Part shown: positions 7,887 through 15,498 of the stretch, one piece after another
Numbering within the stretch: position 1 is the first letter of the stretch
Layout: every line of letters starts with the position of its first letter
Assembly: GCA_964614855.1 (NCBI GenBank)
Contig: CAZTMX010000021.1
Location: 1-24,351 of the forward strand
Reading direction: 5' to 3'
Origin: CAWJHE01 sp964614855
Lineage (GTDB): Bacteria > Chloroflexota > Anaerolineae > Anaerolineales > UBA4823
Length of the DNA stretch: 24,351 nt
The notes under the pieces: generated by a model
The model's input: only the letters and a program-made list of their open reading frames with translations
The model's database searches: none
What the model was told of the DNA's origin: nothing
Translations under genes and position numbers: made by a program

Positions 7887-9227
7887 TCAATATGCGTAAA
7901 TACTGCCGCCGATAAACTCTCGGATAACCGAATCCTGCGGCACCACGCTTTGATCGGCCAGAGGCTCCAATTCTGACAGAGCCGCAGCACTTCTTTCTGC
8001 ACGCGTAAAGGCATCCTGCCTGAGGGGGTCATCTCGGTATGCCTCGACCCAGCTATTAAACTGCTCCATCAGGTGTACCTTGTACATCGACAGCTCATAA
8101 GGCATGGCTGAGTTGAGGATGTAATCCGTCTGGTGGATATAGGGGATAATGTTGCGCATCTCGCTGCTGCGTACGTAATGCCAATGCAGCAGGGTGCGGC
8201 GTGGGTCGTAGGCACGGTGGGTGGCATCTCGCAGCATGCGCCGCATCAAGCGGATGTCTGCCCAGCGCAGGTATTTACCTGCGCTGTCTTTCATTTGCAG
8301 CAATGGCTCCAGGTAAAGCTTGAATTTCTGTTCTTCGGGGATTGCCCTGGTCATGGCTGGGTACAACCCGTGCAAGCTGTCAATCAGGATGATCTCGTTT
8401 TCCGCCAGCTGCATGGGCGTGTGCTCCAGGCGGCGTTTTCCGGTCTTGAAATCGTAGAAAGGAATGCGCACTTCGTCCCCTGCAATCAGGCGGCTCAGGT
8501 GTTCATCGATCAATTCCAGATCCAAGGCCTGGGGGGTTTCAAAGTCATAATCGCCGAACTCGTCTTTTGGATGCATCTCCAGGTCGTAGAAATAATGATC
8601 CACGTTCAGCGTGACCAGCTTCATACCAACGCGTTTTAGCCGCTGGCCTACTTTGATGGTGGTAGTGGTCTTGCCTGACGAAGAAGGCCCGGTGATTATC
8701 ACCATGCGCAGTTGCGAACGGCGCTGGATGATCGATTCGGCGGCGTTTTCCACATCTTCGTTGTAGGCGGCCTCGGCTGCGGTGATGATCTCGGGAATTT
8801 CCCCTGCGCGCACTCGTTTGTTATAGCTTTCTATAGTATGGACACCGTGGGAAACTGACCAATCCAACACACGCCAGAGTTTTGCCCAGGGGATGTTCTC
8901 CGAGGGACGAGAGGCGCTCTCGGCGCGTTCCTGGCGCATGCGCGCCCGCTCATCGCGATAGAGGATGTATGCCTTGGCAACCCTGGCATGCCCATGTTCA
9001 ATCAACACCTTTTCTACCACATCCTGGATTTCTTCAATGGTTGGGATATAACCCTGGGTGTGGGTATCTTCCAGAATCGAAACCACCTCGGCGCTCAGTC
9101 GTTCAGCCATGCTGCGATCGCGACCGCCCACCGCCACCGCCGCGCGGTAGATGGCATTGGTGATGCGATCTGGGGTGAACGGGACAATATCACCTGTGCG
9201 CTTGGTTACAAATTCAATAGTTGCCAT
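7887..9227 (-). CDS. ATP-cone fused to uridine-kinase-like P-loop kinase
   Basis: The 446-residue protein has two parts. Residues 1 to about 97 form an ATP-cone, starting IEFVTKRTGDIVPF and ending at KAYILYRDERARMR, as in NrdR and ribonucleotide reductases where it senses ATP/dATP. After a linker (about 100-170) comes a kinase domain with Walker A GPSSSGKT (180-187), VDHYFYD, a DEFGDYDFETPQALDLELI stretch, FYDFKTGKR and a Walker-B-like IILIDSLHG. The second half follows the Udk/phosphoribulokinase family, closest in my memory to clostridial nucleoside kinases that carry TGS domains N-terminally. The likely reaction is ATP-dependent phosphorylation of a nucleoside such as uridine, with the ATP-cone as allosteric sensor; the substrate is inference. 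GAGGGTG precedes the ATG. Confidence 0.85.
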   Translation of the reverse strand: MATIEFVTKRTGDIVPFTPDRITNAIYRAAVAVGGRDRSMAERLSAEVVSILEDTHTQGYIPTIEEIQDVVEKVLIEHGHARVAKAYILYRDERARMRQERAESASRPSENIPWAKLWRVLDWSVSHGVHTIESYNKRVRAGEIPEIITAAEAAYNEDVENAAESIIQRRSQLRMVIITGPSSSGKTTTTIKVGQRLKRVGMKLVTLNVDHYFYDLEMHPKDEFGDYDFETPQALDLELIDEHLSRLIAGDEVRIPFYDFKTGKRRLEHTPMQLAENEIILIDSLHGLYPAMTRAIPEEQKFKLYLEPLLQMKDSAGKYLRWADIRLMRRMLRDATHRAYDPRRTLLHWHYVRSSEMRNIIPYIHQTDYILNSAMPYELSMYKVHLMEQFNSWVEAYRDDPLRQDAFTRAERSAAALSELEPLADQSVVPQDSVIREFIGGSIYAY

Positions 9228-9277
9228 CTACACCCTCTTTCGCTGTGTTTTAAAAACGGATCGGTGATTTTCCAGAC

Positions 9278-10279
9278 CTAATCTCCCAGTGTGGCAACCA
9301 TGACGGCTTTGATGGTGTGCATGCGGTTTTCTGCCTGGTCCCAGACGATGCTGTGTTCGCTTTCAAACACATCTTCGCTGACTTCCATCGCGGGGATGCC
9401 GAATCTCTGGTAGATATCTTCGCTGATTTTTGTCTCGCGATTGTGGAAGGCTGGCAGGCAGTGCATCACCTTAATACCCGGGTTCCCACTCAAATCCAGC
9501 GCCTGGCGGTTGATCTGGTATGGCAGCAGCAGCTTGATGCGCTCTTCCCAAACCGAGGCGGGTTCGCCCATGGATACCCACACGTCGGTGTAGAGGAAAT
9601 CCGCATATTTTACGCCGGTTGCCACATCTTCGGTCAGGGTTAACCTGGCGCCAGTCTGGCTGGCTATCTGGCGGCAGGTTTCCACCAGGTCCTCGGCAGG
9701 CCAAAGCGAGCGCGGGGCGCAAAGTCGCACATCCATACCCAATTTGACGCCGCCCACCATTAAGGAGTTGCCCATGTTGTTGCGGGCATCCCCCATATAG
9801 CAAAAAGCGATCTCTTCCAGGTGTTTCTTGCTGTGTTCACTCATGGTCAGGATATCTGCCAGGATTTGCGTGGGGTGAAATTCGGTGGTCAACCCGTTCC
9901 ACACCGGCACACCGGAGTACTGCGCCAGGGTTTCGACATTGGCCTGGGAAAAACCGCGGTATTCAATCCCATCGTACATCCGGCCCAGCACACGGGCGGT
10001 GTCTTTCATCGATTCTTTGTGCCCAATCTGTGAGCCTTCTGGCCCGAGATAGGTGACATGCGCGCCCTGGTCATAGGCTGCCACTTCAAAGGCACAGCGT
10101 GTGCGCGTGGAGGATTTCTCAAAAATCAGGGCGATGTTTTTACCAACCAGGCGGGGTTTTTCATACCCACCGTATTTGGCTGCTTTTAGATCGGCAGAAA
10201 GCTTTAGTAAAAAGCGTATCTCATCTGGGGTGAAGTCCAGCAACTTGAGAAAGCTGCGGTTGCGTAAATTGTATGCCAT
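9278..10279 (-). CDS. argF: Ornithine carbamoyltransferase
   Basis: A 333-residue cytosolic enzyme that transfers the carbamoyl group from carbamoyl phosphate to ornithine, giving citrulline for arginine synthesis. The carbamoyl-phosphate loop STRT is at 57-60 within FEKSSTRTRCAFE. The family also shows FHPTQ(I)LADILT, then MGDARNNMGNSLM, and HCLPAFHNRE near the C-terminus, where the Cys takes part in ornithine binding. Start choice: a GAGAGG-type site lies just before the ATG at 10279, and the protein then begins MAYNLRNRSF as in relatives. A longer reading frame to 10396 has no family similarity in its extra 39 residues. No other arg gene is adjacent. An anabolic or catabolic role cannot be told apart here, though anabolic is usual. 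Confidence 0.95.
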   Translation of the reverse strand: MAYNLRNRSFLKLLDFTPDEIRFLLKLSADLKAAKYGGYEKPRLVGKNIALIFEKSSTRTRCAFEVAAYDQGAHVTYLGPEGSQIGHKESMKDTARVLGRMYDGIEYRGFSQANVETLAQYSGVPVWNGLTTEFHPTQILADILTMSEHSKKHLEEIAFCYMGDARNNMGNSLMVGGVKLGMDVRLCAPRSLWPAEDLVETCRQIASQTGARLTLTEDVATGVKYADFLYTDVWVSMGEPASVWEERIKLLLPYQINRQALDLSGNPGIKVMHCLPAFHNRETKISEDIYQRFGIPAMEVSEDVFESEHSIVWDQAENRMHTIKAVMVATLGD

Positions 10280-10358
10280 GTGTAATTCCTCTCTCTTTGA
10301 AGTGTTTTTTGATACAAGATATCCTGTGGTTACAGGGAGATCTGTAGGTTTCTGGTTT

Positions 10359-10364
10359 ATTATA
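10359..10364 (-). promoter_or_regulatory. Likely -10 box of the argF promoter
   Basis: On the minus strand this reads TATAAT, preceded directly by TG, about 80 bases upstream of the argF ATG. No strong -35 is seen. A small inverted repeat, CCTGT (10323-10327) and ACAGG (10332-10336) with a 4-base loop, lies in the predicted leader. I do not recognise an ArgR box. Confidence 0.4.
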
Positions 10365-10412
10365 CATTCTGTCTGTCTTCTGTAGTCGAGCGACAATAAA
10401 TATTCCCGGCAG

Positions 10413-11207
10413 TTATGGTTTGAGCACCAGGAAATCGCTAAAAATTACCTTCAAACCGTAGGTCGAAGGGACGCCTGCCACCAGGCCGATATTGCCTTGC
10501 TTGAAGGACGGATCTTGAACCTGCATCAGGGTCTGGCCGTTCACTACCAACGTCAGGGTGCTGCCCAGGCAATCTCCTTCCACCTGGTTTGGCGTCTGGC
10601 CGCGGTACACAATACCGCTTTCATCTACACGCTTGTCGATAAAATCCAATGAGCCGCCGAGCATTTTGCCGATACCGTAGGAGCCATCTTCGCCGACAAC
10701 AAGCATATAGTAATTTGATGCGTCAATAAAACGGCACACTACGCCGTAATACCCGTTTTGCGGTCCTTCGCTGCGAAGAGCATGGGTCTGGATGCGCACA
10801 TCGGCGTGGTTTTCAAAGCGCACGCTCCAGATCGCCGCGTTTGGATAATTGACAAAGATAAAATAATCGCCGTTTTCATAGCCAAAAGCCCAATTATTCG
10901 ACTCAGCCACGGGCCAACCGTGAGAACTGGAGAAATCATCCGAGAAGATCACATCGGGCGTGGCAGTGGGGGGCAGGGTGGGCGGCGGCAAGGTGTTTGT
11001 CGGCGCCAAGGTATTGGTTGGGCTAGGGCGCGGGGTTTTACTGGCAACCGGTGTGGTGGTAGGCGCCCTGCGCGTCAATTCTGCCACCACCGTACCGGCA
11101 AAGTGGGTGGCTTCCAGATCAGGCCCCGGGTTGGTAAGGGCACAACTGGTGAGCGTGAGCGCAGCCAAAAATAATCCGACGGTGATGTTAAGGAATGGTG
11201 ATTTCAT
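10413..11207 (-). CDS. Lipoprotein with Thr/Pro linker and LamG/DUF1080-like domain
   Basis: A 264-residue protein starting at the ATG at 11207, preceded by AGGGAAG; an upstream TTG at 11234 is unlikely. Residues 1-22 form a type II signal sequence with lipobox L-T-S-C and acylated Cys22. A low-complexity Thr/Pro segment (about residues 48-84) follows. The C-terminal domain begins IFSDDFSSSHGW and has many aromatic beta strands, including a GYYGVVCRFIDASNYYMLVV stretch. This is the concanavalin-like jelly-roll pattern of the LamG / DUF1080 group and often binds carbohydrate. Its start overlaps the end of the upstream dtxR gene by 20 bases, so it belongs to the iron operon by position. Whether it helps iron uptake is inference. 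Confidence 0.75.
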   Translation of the reverse strand: MKSPFLNITVGLFLAALTLTSCALTNPGPDLEATHFAGTVVAELTRRAPTTTPVASKTPRPSPTNTLAPTNTLPPPTLPPTATPDVIFSDDFSSSHGWPVAESNNWAFGYENGDYFIFVNYPNAAIWSVRFENHADVRIQTHALRSEGPQNGYYGVVCRFIDASNYYMLVVGEDGSYGIGKMLGGSLDFIDKRVDESGIVYRGQTPNQVEGDCLGSTLTLVVNGQTLMQVQDPSFKQGNIGLVAGVPSTYGLKVIFSDFLVLKP

Positions 11208-11892
11208 GCTTCCCTGTCTCGAGGATTTCAACATAGATCTGGCGGGTTACAGCAGGGCCTAATGTCAGTTGAGCCCCGTTGCTTTCCAGCTGGATCTTAA
11301 TATTATCATCAAAAGGCGAGCGTTCCAGGATATTTAAGATGGCTTTTGGCACCAGCGATTGGCTGCTTAGGTAGCGCAGAAAATGTGGGTCGTCATTACA
11401 CACACGGTGGATAACCGCTCGCTGTCCCGCTTGCGCCTGGAAAAGCTGAAAAATGGAGCACTCAGGCATGCTCAGATCATGCGAGGGGATCGGATCACCG
11501 TGTGGATCATGCGTGGGGTACCCCAGCGCTTCGTCGATACGCATCTCGAAATCCTGGGAGATGGCGTGTTCCAGGCGGTCGGCTTCGTTGTGCACCATGT
11601 CCCAATCATAACCGAGCACCTGCACCAGGTACATTTCTAGCAGCCTGTGAGAGCGTAAAACCCTTAATGCTGCCAGTTTGCCCGCTTCAGTCAAAATCAC
11701 TCCCCGGCTTTTTTCGTACTGCAACAGGGACGGCTCGGTTTTTGACAATCTCTTGACCATCCCGCTGGCTGAGGCGGGCGTAACCCCCATCGCTGCGGCA
11801 ATCTGGTTTGTGCTGGCACGCCCCCCCTGTGCGTTCAGCTCATAAATGGTTTTGAGGTAATCTTCTACCGTCTGTGTCAGTGTCTCTTCCAT
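11188..11892 (-). CDS. DtxR/MntR-family metal-dependent repressor, three-domain form
   Basis: A 234-residue cytoplasmic regulator. The winged helix (residues about 1-65, recognition part NQIAAAMGVTPASASGMVKR) is followed by a metal-binding dimerisation domain. A FeoA/SH3-like C-terminal domain (about 148-225) closes it. Aligned by eye to DtxR, the ligands are His82, Glu86 and His101 for the ancillary site, and Asp105, Glu108 and His109 for the primary site. Asp replaces the DtxR Cys102, and Asp11 sits at the DtxR Met10 / MntR Asp8 position. Fe(II) or Mn(II) is the likely effector. The start is the ATG at 11892, ten bases after the feoB stop; a longer frame from a TTG at 11937 would run into feoB. 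It should bind the half-sites upstream of 15240 and autoregulate the operon. Confidence 0.88.
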   Translation of the reverse strand: MEETLTQTVEDYLKTIYELNAQGGRASTNQIAAAMGVTPASASGMVKRLSKTEPSLLQYEKSRGVILTEAGKLAALRVLRSHRLLEMYLVQVLGYDWDMVHNEADRLEHAISQDFEMRIDEALGYPTHDPHGDPIPSHDLSMPECSIFQLFQAQAGQRAVIHRVCNDDPHFLRYLSSQSLVPKAILNILERSPFDDNIKIQLESNGAQLTLGPAVTRQIYVEILETGKHEITIP

Positions 11893-11902
11893 CGCTGTTT
11901 TG

Positions 11903-13333
11903 TCAGTTCGCAAGAAGCCGCCAGATTTGAGCGACAAAAAAGGTTACGGTAAAACCCATTGCCAGCGGCATCACGGTGGCGATAGCAGCCCATTTCCAGC
12001 TGCCGCTTTCCTTATAAATCGTATAGATGGTGGTGCTGCAAGGGTTGTGGATCAGGCTGAAAAGCATCAGGTTGACTGCTGTCAGTAATGTCCAACCACC
12101 TGCCTGGAGGATTGCCATGGTATTGGTTGTTTCAGCTTCAAACATCACACCCGCACCGCTGCCCACACCTTGCATGCCCGTAACCAGCACAGTCAACATT
12201 AAAACGGTGGGGATGACGATTTCATTTGCAGGGATGGCGATAATGTATGCCAGCAGTATCACGCCATTTAGACCAAATAGAAAGCCGATCGGGTTAAGAA
12301 AATTGATCAGATGTTCAGCCAGAGGCACACCGGCGATTTTCAAGTTGGCTACCAGCCAAATGACCGCGCCTGCCGGGGCAGAAAAGGTCACGGCCCGCCA
12401 GAGGACGATAAGCGTGCGGTCGATGACGGATGTGACGATGGTCTGCCAGATACGCGGCGGGCGGTAGGGCGGCAGCTCGAGACTGAAGGTGGTCACCTGA
12501 CCCTTCAGGATGCTGCGTGAAAGAAACCAGGATACCACAAAGGTGAGCAATACCCCCAATAGGGCGATACCGATGACCGCCGCAGCGGATACCAGACCCG
12601 CCAGGTAAGGCGGCACCAGCGAGCCCAGGAAAAGGGTGGCGATCAATATTTGGGTGGGCCAGCGCCCGTTACAAAGTGCGAAGTTGTTGGTTAACATGGC
12701 AATCAGGCGCTCGCGCGGGCTGTCGATAATGCGCGTGGCGACCACGCCAGCCGCGTTGCAGCCAAAACCCATGGTCATGCTCAGTGCCTGTTTGCCGTGT
12801 GCACCGCTCATTTTGAACAGCCGGTCCAGGTTAAAAGCCACCCGGGGCAGATAGCCGAAATCTTCAAAAAGCGTGAACAGGGGGAAGAAAATGGCCATGG
12901 GCGGCAGCATCACGCTGATCACCCAGGCGGTTGCCAGGTACACGCCGTCGATCAGGATACCGCTAAGCCACCAGGGAAAATTCAGGCTGGCTGCCAGCCC
13001 TTGCAGCCAGGGGTAAGCAGTATCCACCAAAACGAAAGACAACCAACCCGAGGGGACATTGGCGCCGATGATGGTAAGCCAGAGCACCAATGAGAACAGC
13101 AGCAGCATGATAGGCAGCCCCCAGATGCGGCTGGTGACGATTTTATCGATGCTGCGGTCCAGGTCAAAGCGCGGCTTTTCGCCTGGGCGGGATACTGCCC
13201 GGTCTGCCAGTTGTGCTGCTTCGGTGTAGGTGGCTTCCATGACCTTTTCGTGGAAATCGCTGCCGATCTGCCAGCGCAGCGCCTGAGCGGTATCTAACAG
13301 CTGGTTGAGTTCCTGTGTCTCGCGGCTGTTCAT
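11903..13333 (-). CDS. feoB: Ferrous iron transporter FeoB, membrane polypeptide
   Basis: This 476-residue polypeptide is the second half of FeoB. After a short helical region (about 1-65, ending FDLDRSIDKIVTSRIWGLPI) come roughly eight membrane helices with two Gate/nucleoside-recognition-like halves. Transport-path motifs include GFGCNAAGV and, about 30 residues on, NNFALCNGRWPTQ, where E. coli FeoB has GFGCNVP and a Cys-containing stretch. The C-terminal part has NEIVIPTVLM and NPCSTTIYTIYKE. It moves Fe(II) across the inner membrane. The ATG at 13333 overlaps the preceding stop as ATGA, and GGAGG lies at 13341-13345, 7 bases upstream. The division from the G-domain polypeptide is therefore a real gene boundary rather than a damaged fusion. 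Confidence 0.9.
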   Translation of the reverse strand: MNSRETQELNQLLDTAQALRWQIGSDFHEKVMEATYTEAAQLADRAVSRPGEKPRFDLDRSIDKIVTSRIWGLPIMLLLFSLVLWLTIIGANVPSGWLSFVLVDTAYPWLQGLAASLNFPWWLSGILIDGVYLATAWVISVMLPPMAIFFPLFTLFEDFGYLPRVAFNLDRLFKMSGAHGKQALSMTMGFGCNAAGVVATRIIDSPRERLIAMLTNNFALCNGRWPTQILIATLFLGSLVPPYLAGLVSAAAVIGIALLGVLLTFVVSWFLSRSILKGQVTTFSLELPPYRPPRIWQTIVTSVIDRTLIVLWRAVTFSAPAGAVIWLVANLKIAGVPLAEHLINFLNPIGFLFGLNGVILLAYIIAIPANEIVIPTVLMLTVLVTGMQGVGSGAGVMFEAETTNTMAILQAGGWTLLTAVNLMLFSLIHNPCSTTIYTIYKESGSWKWAAIATVMPLAMGFTVTFFVAQIWRLLAN

Positions 13334-14212
13334 TGTGATACCTCCGTTTTGACACTTTCTGCATTGGCTGTTGTTTGCCCGTTCAGCTCCCCGGGGTCAA
13401 AGCGCTTTAGATCCCCCAAGTGCCCCTGGCGCATGGCCTGGATAATGGCTTCGTCACCGTCTAACAACCGCAGGGCAACCCAGCGGGCGTTGGGCAAATC
13501 CGGATACAAGCGCTGAATATTGCCCGACAGGGTATCTACCGCGGTTTTGACAGCTGGCGGTTCCACCTGGCTGCGGCGCGGTTTGGCGATGATCTTCCCG
13601 GTCGCCATTTCATGAATGGTCTGCAGCAGCAGGTCCAGGCCTATCCTTTGGCGGGCAGCAGTTGGCACCACAGGCACACCCAGATCACGCGCCAGGCGCC
13701 GGTCATCCACTAGCAACCCGTGACGTTTTGCTTCATCGATCAGGTTGAGGCAAACCACCACCCGGTCAGTAATCTGTAAAACCTGCAAGACGAGATTGAG
13801 GTTGCGTTCCAGCCTGGTGGCGTCCACCACAACCAGGGAGACATCCGGCTGGCCAAACAGGATGAAATCACGCGCCACCTCTTCATCGGGGCTGGTCGCC
13901 AGGAGCGAATAGGTACCGGGCAGGTCCACAATCTTGTACCTTTTTTTCGCCGTATTCAAATCCGCCTTCAGCCCTGCCCACGGTTTTGCCGGGCCAGTTG
14001 CCTGTATGCTGCCGCAAACCCGTGAGGGCGTTGAATACCGTACTTTTGCCAACATTGGGGTTGCCAGCCAGGGCAACGACGTAATCCCAGTTTTCCATAT
14101 CCACACCCAGGCGCTGCAGGTCTGCCAGGTTGTGAACGGCGCAGGTGGCGCAGGCTGCCGGTAAGGGTTGTGAAGATGAATTGGGGTTGTGTGAGGTGGT
14201 TGTGTTTGCCAT
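13330..14212 (-). CDS. feoB: FeoB G-domain polypeptide, interrupted by a frameshift at an A7 run
   Basis: The GTPase half of FeoB. From the ATG at 14212 the frame gives a Cys-containing leader (CATC at 21-24), G1 GNPNVGKS (50-57) and a G2-region NWPGKTVGR. It then hits seven A (minus strand, 13947-13941), after which this frame ends within about 20 codons. The remaining FeoB sequence, IVDLPGTYSL (G3 DLPG), VVVDATRLERNLNL and CLNLIDEAKRHG (G4), continues in the +1 frame to 13330. Removing one A gives a seamless 293-residue protein. Possible explanations are a homopolymer sequencing error, a real mutation, or slippage. The 5' end overlaps the upstream stop as TGATG; the 3' end overlaps the membrane half by four bases. 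The identity is sure; the intactness is not. Confidence 0.85.
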
Positions 14213-15240
14213 CAGATTGTGCTTCCTTCAGTTGGTTCAACGCAGATCAATCCTGCCTGTTCGCGGCGCAAGGCAACCAATGCGCCGCGGATGCGGTAGG
14301 CCGTTGGGTCGCCGGCGGGGCTGGTGATTTCAGCGTGGATGACTGTCCCCGGCAGGATGCCCAGGTCCATCATGCGGCGGCGCTCGGCGCCGCGCAAGCG
14401 CGGGGAAAGCGAGGCCACCTTACAACTGGTCCCGGGTTTAATTTCGTATAGTGGTTTACCCGTACAGCTTGCTTCGCTCTCGGGTTCACTGATCGGACGC
14501 ACAAACAGGCTTTCAGCAATACCGGGCGCCAGAATATGTTCATCACCGCCAGAGAAGAAGCGGATGCGTTGGGGTGTCTTTTCAATCAGACGCAGGGTCA
14601 TACCCGGGTGCAAGCCCTCTGCAACCAATTGTGCATAGATCACGGCCGGCTCATCCTCCATGTGGATGATTTGCAGCGGGGTATCCAACGGCATCTCAAC
14701 CAAGGGTTCGCCGCAGTCATCGATAAAAACTCCACTGGCAGGGGGAATGGGATCGCCGTGCGGATCGTGGGTGGGATTGCCCAATTGGACAGCCAGGGTT
14801 TCCAATTCTGCCGGACTGATCTGGTGTTCATAGCGTTCGGCAAGCTCGTGCCATTTGTCTTCATCATAACCGGTCTCATCTGCCAGGTATCGCTCCCAAA
14901 GGCGGTGCGCCCGGATGATCTTTAGTGCGTTTTCCACGCCGCTTGCAGATAACTGGTAACCATCTTCCGTGTCAACGACCAGTTCCAGGTCTTGCATGTG
15001 CCTTATCAATCCAGCTGCCTTTTCCTGAGAAATGCGCAAAGCGCCAGCCAGGGTTTCCAGGCTGGTGGAGACTTTTCGGTGATTGTACATATGTTTTAGG
15101 GCGTCTTCACGCTGGACACGCTGGTTGAGCTGGCTGACACGCTGTAGATGACCAATTAAGCCTCCTTTGGGCCAAAAGAGAAGGCTGAATGCTGCCAGGA
15201 TCAGGATGCCAATGGTTAATGCGGTGATAGGTTCTTGCAT
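14212..15240 (-). CDS. Membrane-anchored DtxR-like regulator fused to FeoA-like domains
   Basis: A 342-residue first gene of the iron operon. A single hydrophobic helix (about residues 5-24) is followed by Trp-Pro-Lys-Gly, so the rest should be cytoplasmic. A DtxR-type winged helix spans about 42-103, then the dimerisation domain with NPTHDPHGDPIPP at 155-167. Metal ligands by alignment are all kept: His112, Glu116, His131, Glu135, Glu138 and His139. Two SH3/FeoA-like domains follow at about 185-250 and 263-337; the last has LSPRLRGAERRRMMDLGILP, characteristic of FeoA. No separate feoA exists in the operon, so this protein may supply FeoA function to FeoB at the membrane while sensing metal. 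That role is inference. CCTCC at 15247-15251 is its Shine-Dalgarno; it ends in a TGATG overlap with feoB. Confidence 0.85.
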   Translation of the reverse strand: MQEPITALTIGILILAAFSLLFWPKGGLIGHLQRVSQLNQRVQREDALKHMYNHRKVSTSLETLAGALRISQEKAAGLIRHMQDLELVVDTEDGYQLSASGVENALKIIRAHRLWERYLADETGYDEDKWHELAERYEHQISPAELETLAVQLGNPTHDPHGDPIPPASGVFIDDCGEPLVEMPLDTPLQIIHMEDEPAVIYAQLVAEGLHPGMTLRLIEKTPQRIRFFSGGDEHILAPGIAESLFVRPISEPESEASCTGKPLYEIKPGTSCKVASLSPRLRGAERRRMMDLGILPGTVIHAEITSPAGDPTAYRIRGALVALRREQAGLICVEPTEGSTI

Positions 15241-15262
15241 ATAAATCCTCCGAACTTACATT

Positions 15263-15328
15263 TTTAGGATCATAACGGAAACTGATTGATTTGTCAACAT
15301 CCTAAAATTATGTTTAGGAAACCCTAAA
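15263..15328. promoter_or_regulatory. Cluster of DtxR-type operator half-sites around the feo promoter
   Basis: Four hexamers occur: TTTAGG (15263-15268), CCTAAA (15301-15306), TTTAGG (15313-15318) and CCTAAA (15323-15328). The last two form a 16-bp palindrome, TTTAGGAAACCCTAAA. TTAGG/CCTAA half-sites match the known DtxR/IdeR/MntR-type operators. One half-site abuts the downstream edge of the -10; another lies 4 bases upstream of the -35, and the palindrome lies further upstream. Binding of metal-loaded repressor would cover the promoter. The sites are in the gap shared with the divergent mscS gene, but that promoter appears about 140 bases away. Confidence 0.8.
15269..15297 (-). promoter_or_regulatory. 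Near-consensus promoter of the feo operon
   Basis: Read on the minus strand, TTGACA (15297-15292) and TATGAT (15274-15269) are separated by exactly 17 bases. Transcription would begin near 15262 and give a leader of about 20 bases before the ATG at 15240. A promoter this strong fits an operon held down by a repressor. Confidence 0.85.
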
Positions 15329-15469
15329 ATATTGTCGAAGATTTTTGTTTGACTTTAAAGTCTGTAACTTATTTTTGTTGGGGGCTTTACAGATGAAAAT
15401 TCCGCTTTACTGAGGCGCAATATTTATGTTACGATTGATTATCACAGAGGGATTTCGGTGAGAACTATT

Positions 15470-15498
15470 TTGCAGCAAGACAGAAATGCCTGTAAATT
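15470..15498 (+). promoter_or_regulatory. Possible promoter of the mscS-ATPase-mscS cassette
   Basis: TTGCAG (15470-15475) and TAAATT (15493-15498) are 17 bases apart, giving a predicted leader of about 50 bases before the ATG at 15556. The match is moderate. Confidence 0.35.

Noticed and set aside
10323..10336. Attenuator or riboswitch in the argF leader
   Set aside because: Only a 5-bp stem with a 4-base loop is present, with no U-tract or alternative pairing.
10280..10396. Longer N-terminus for ornithine carbamoyltransferase
   Set aside because: The extra 39 residues do not resemble the family; the internal ATG at 10279 has a good Shine-Dalgarno and gives the usual length.
13935..13955. 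Classical -1 programmed frameshift heptamer A-AAA-AAG in the feoB G-domain, in the correct zero frame
   Set aside because: A -1 shift leads to a frame with no FeoB similarity (it reads WTCPVPIRSW). The FeoB continuation is in the +1 (or -2) frame, so this is not dnaX-type frameshifting.
13948..14106. Reading the feoB G-domain from the ATG at 14106
   Set aside because: The first 50 or so residues would be out-of-frame sequence and the P-loop GNPNVGKS would be lost; the 14212 start keeps G1 and G2.
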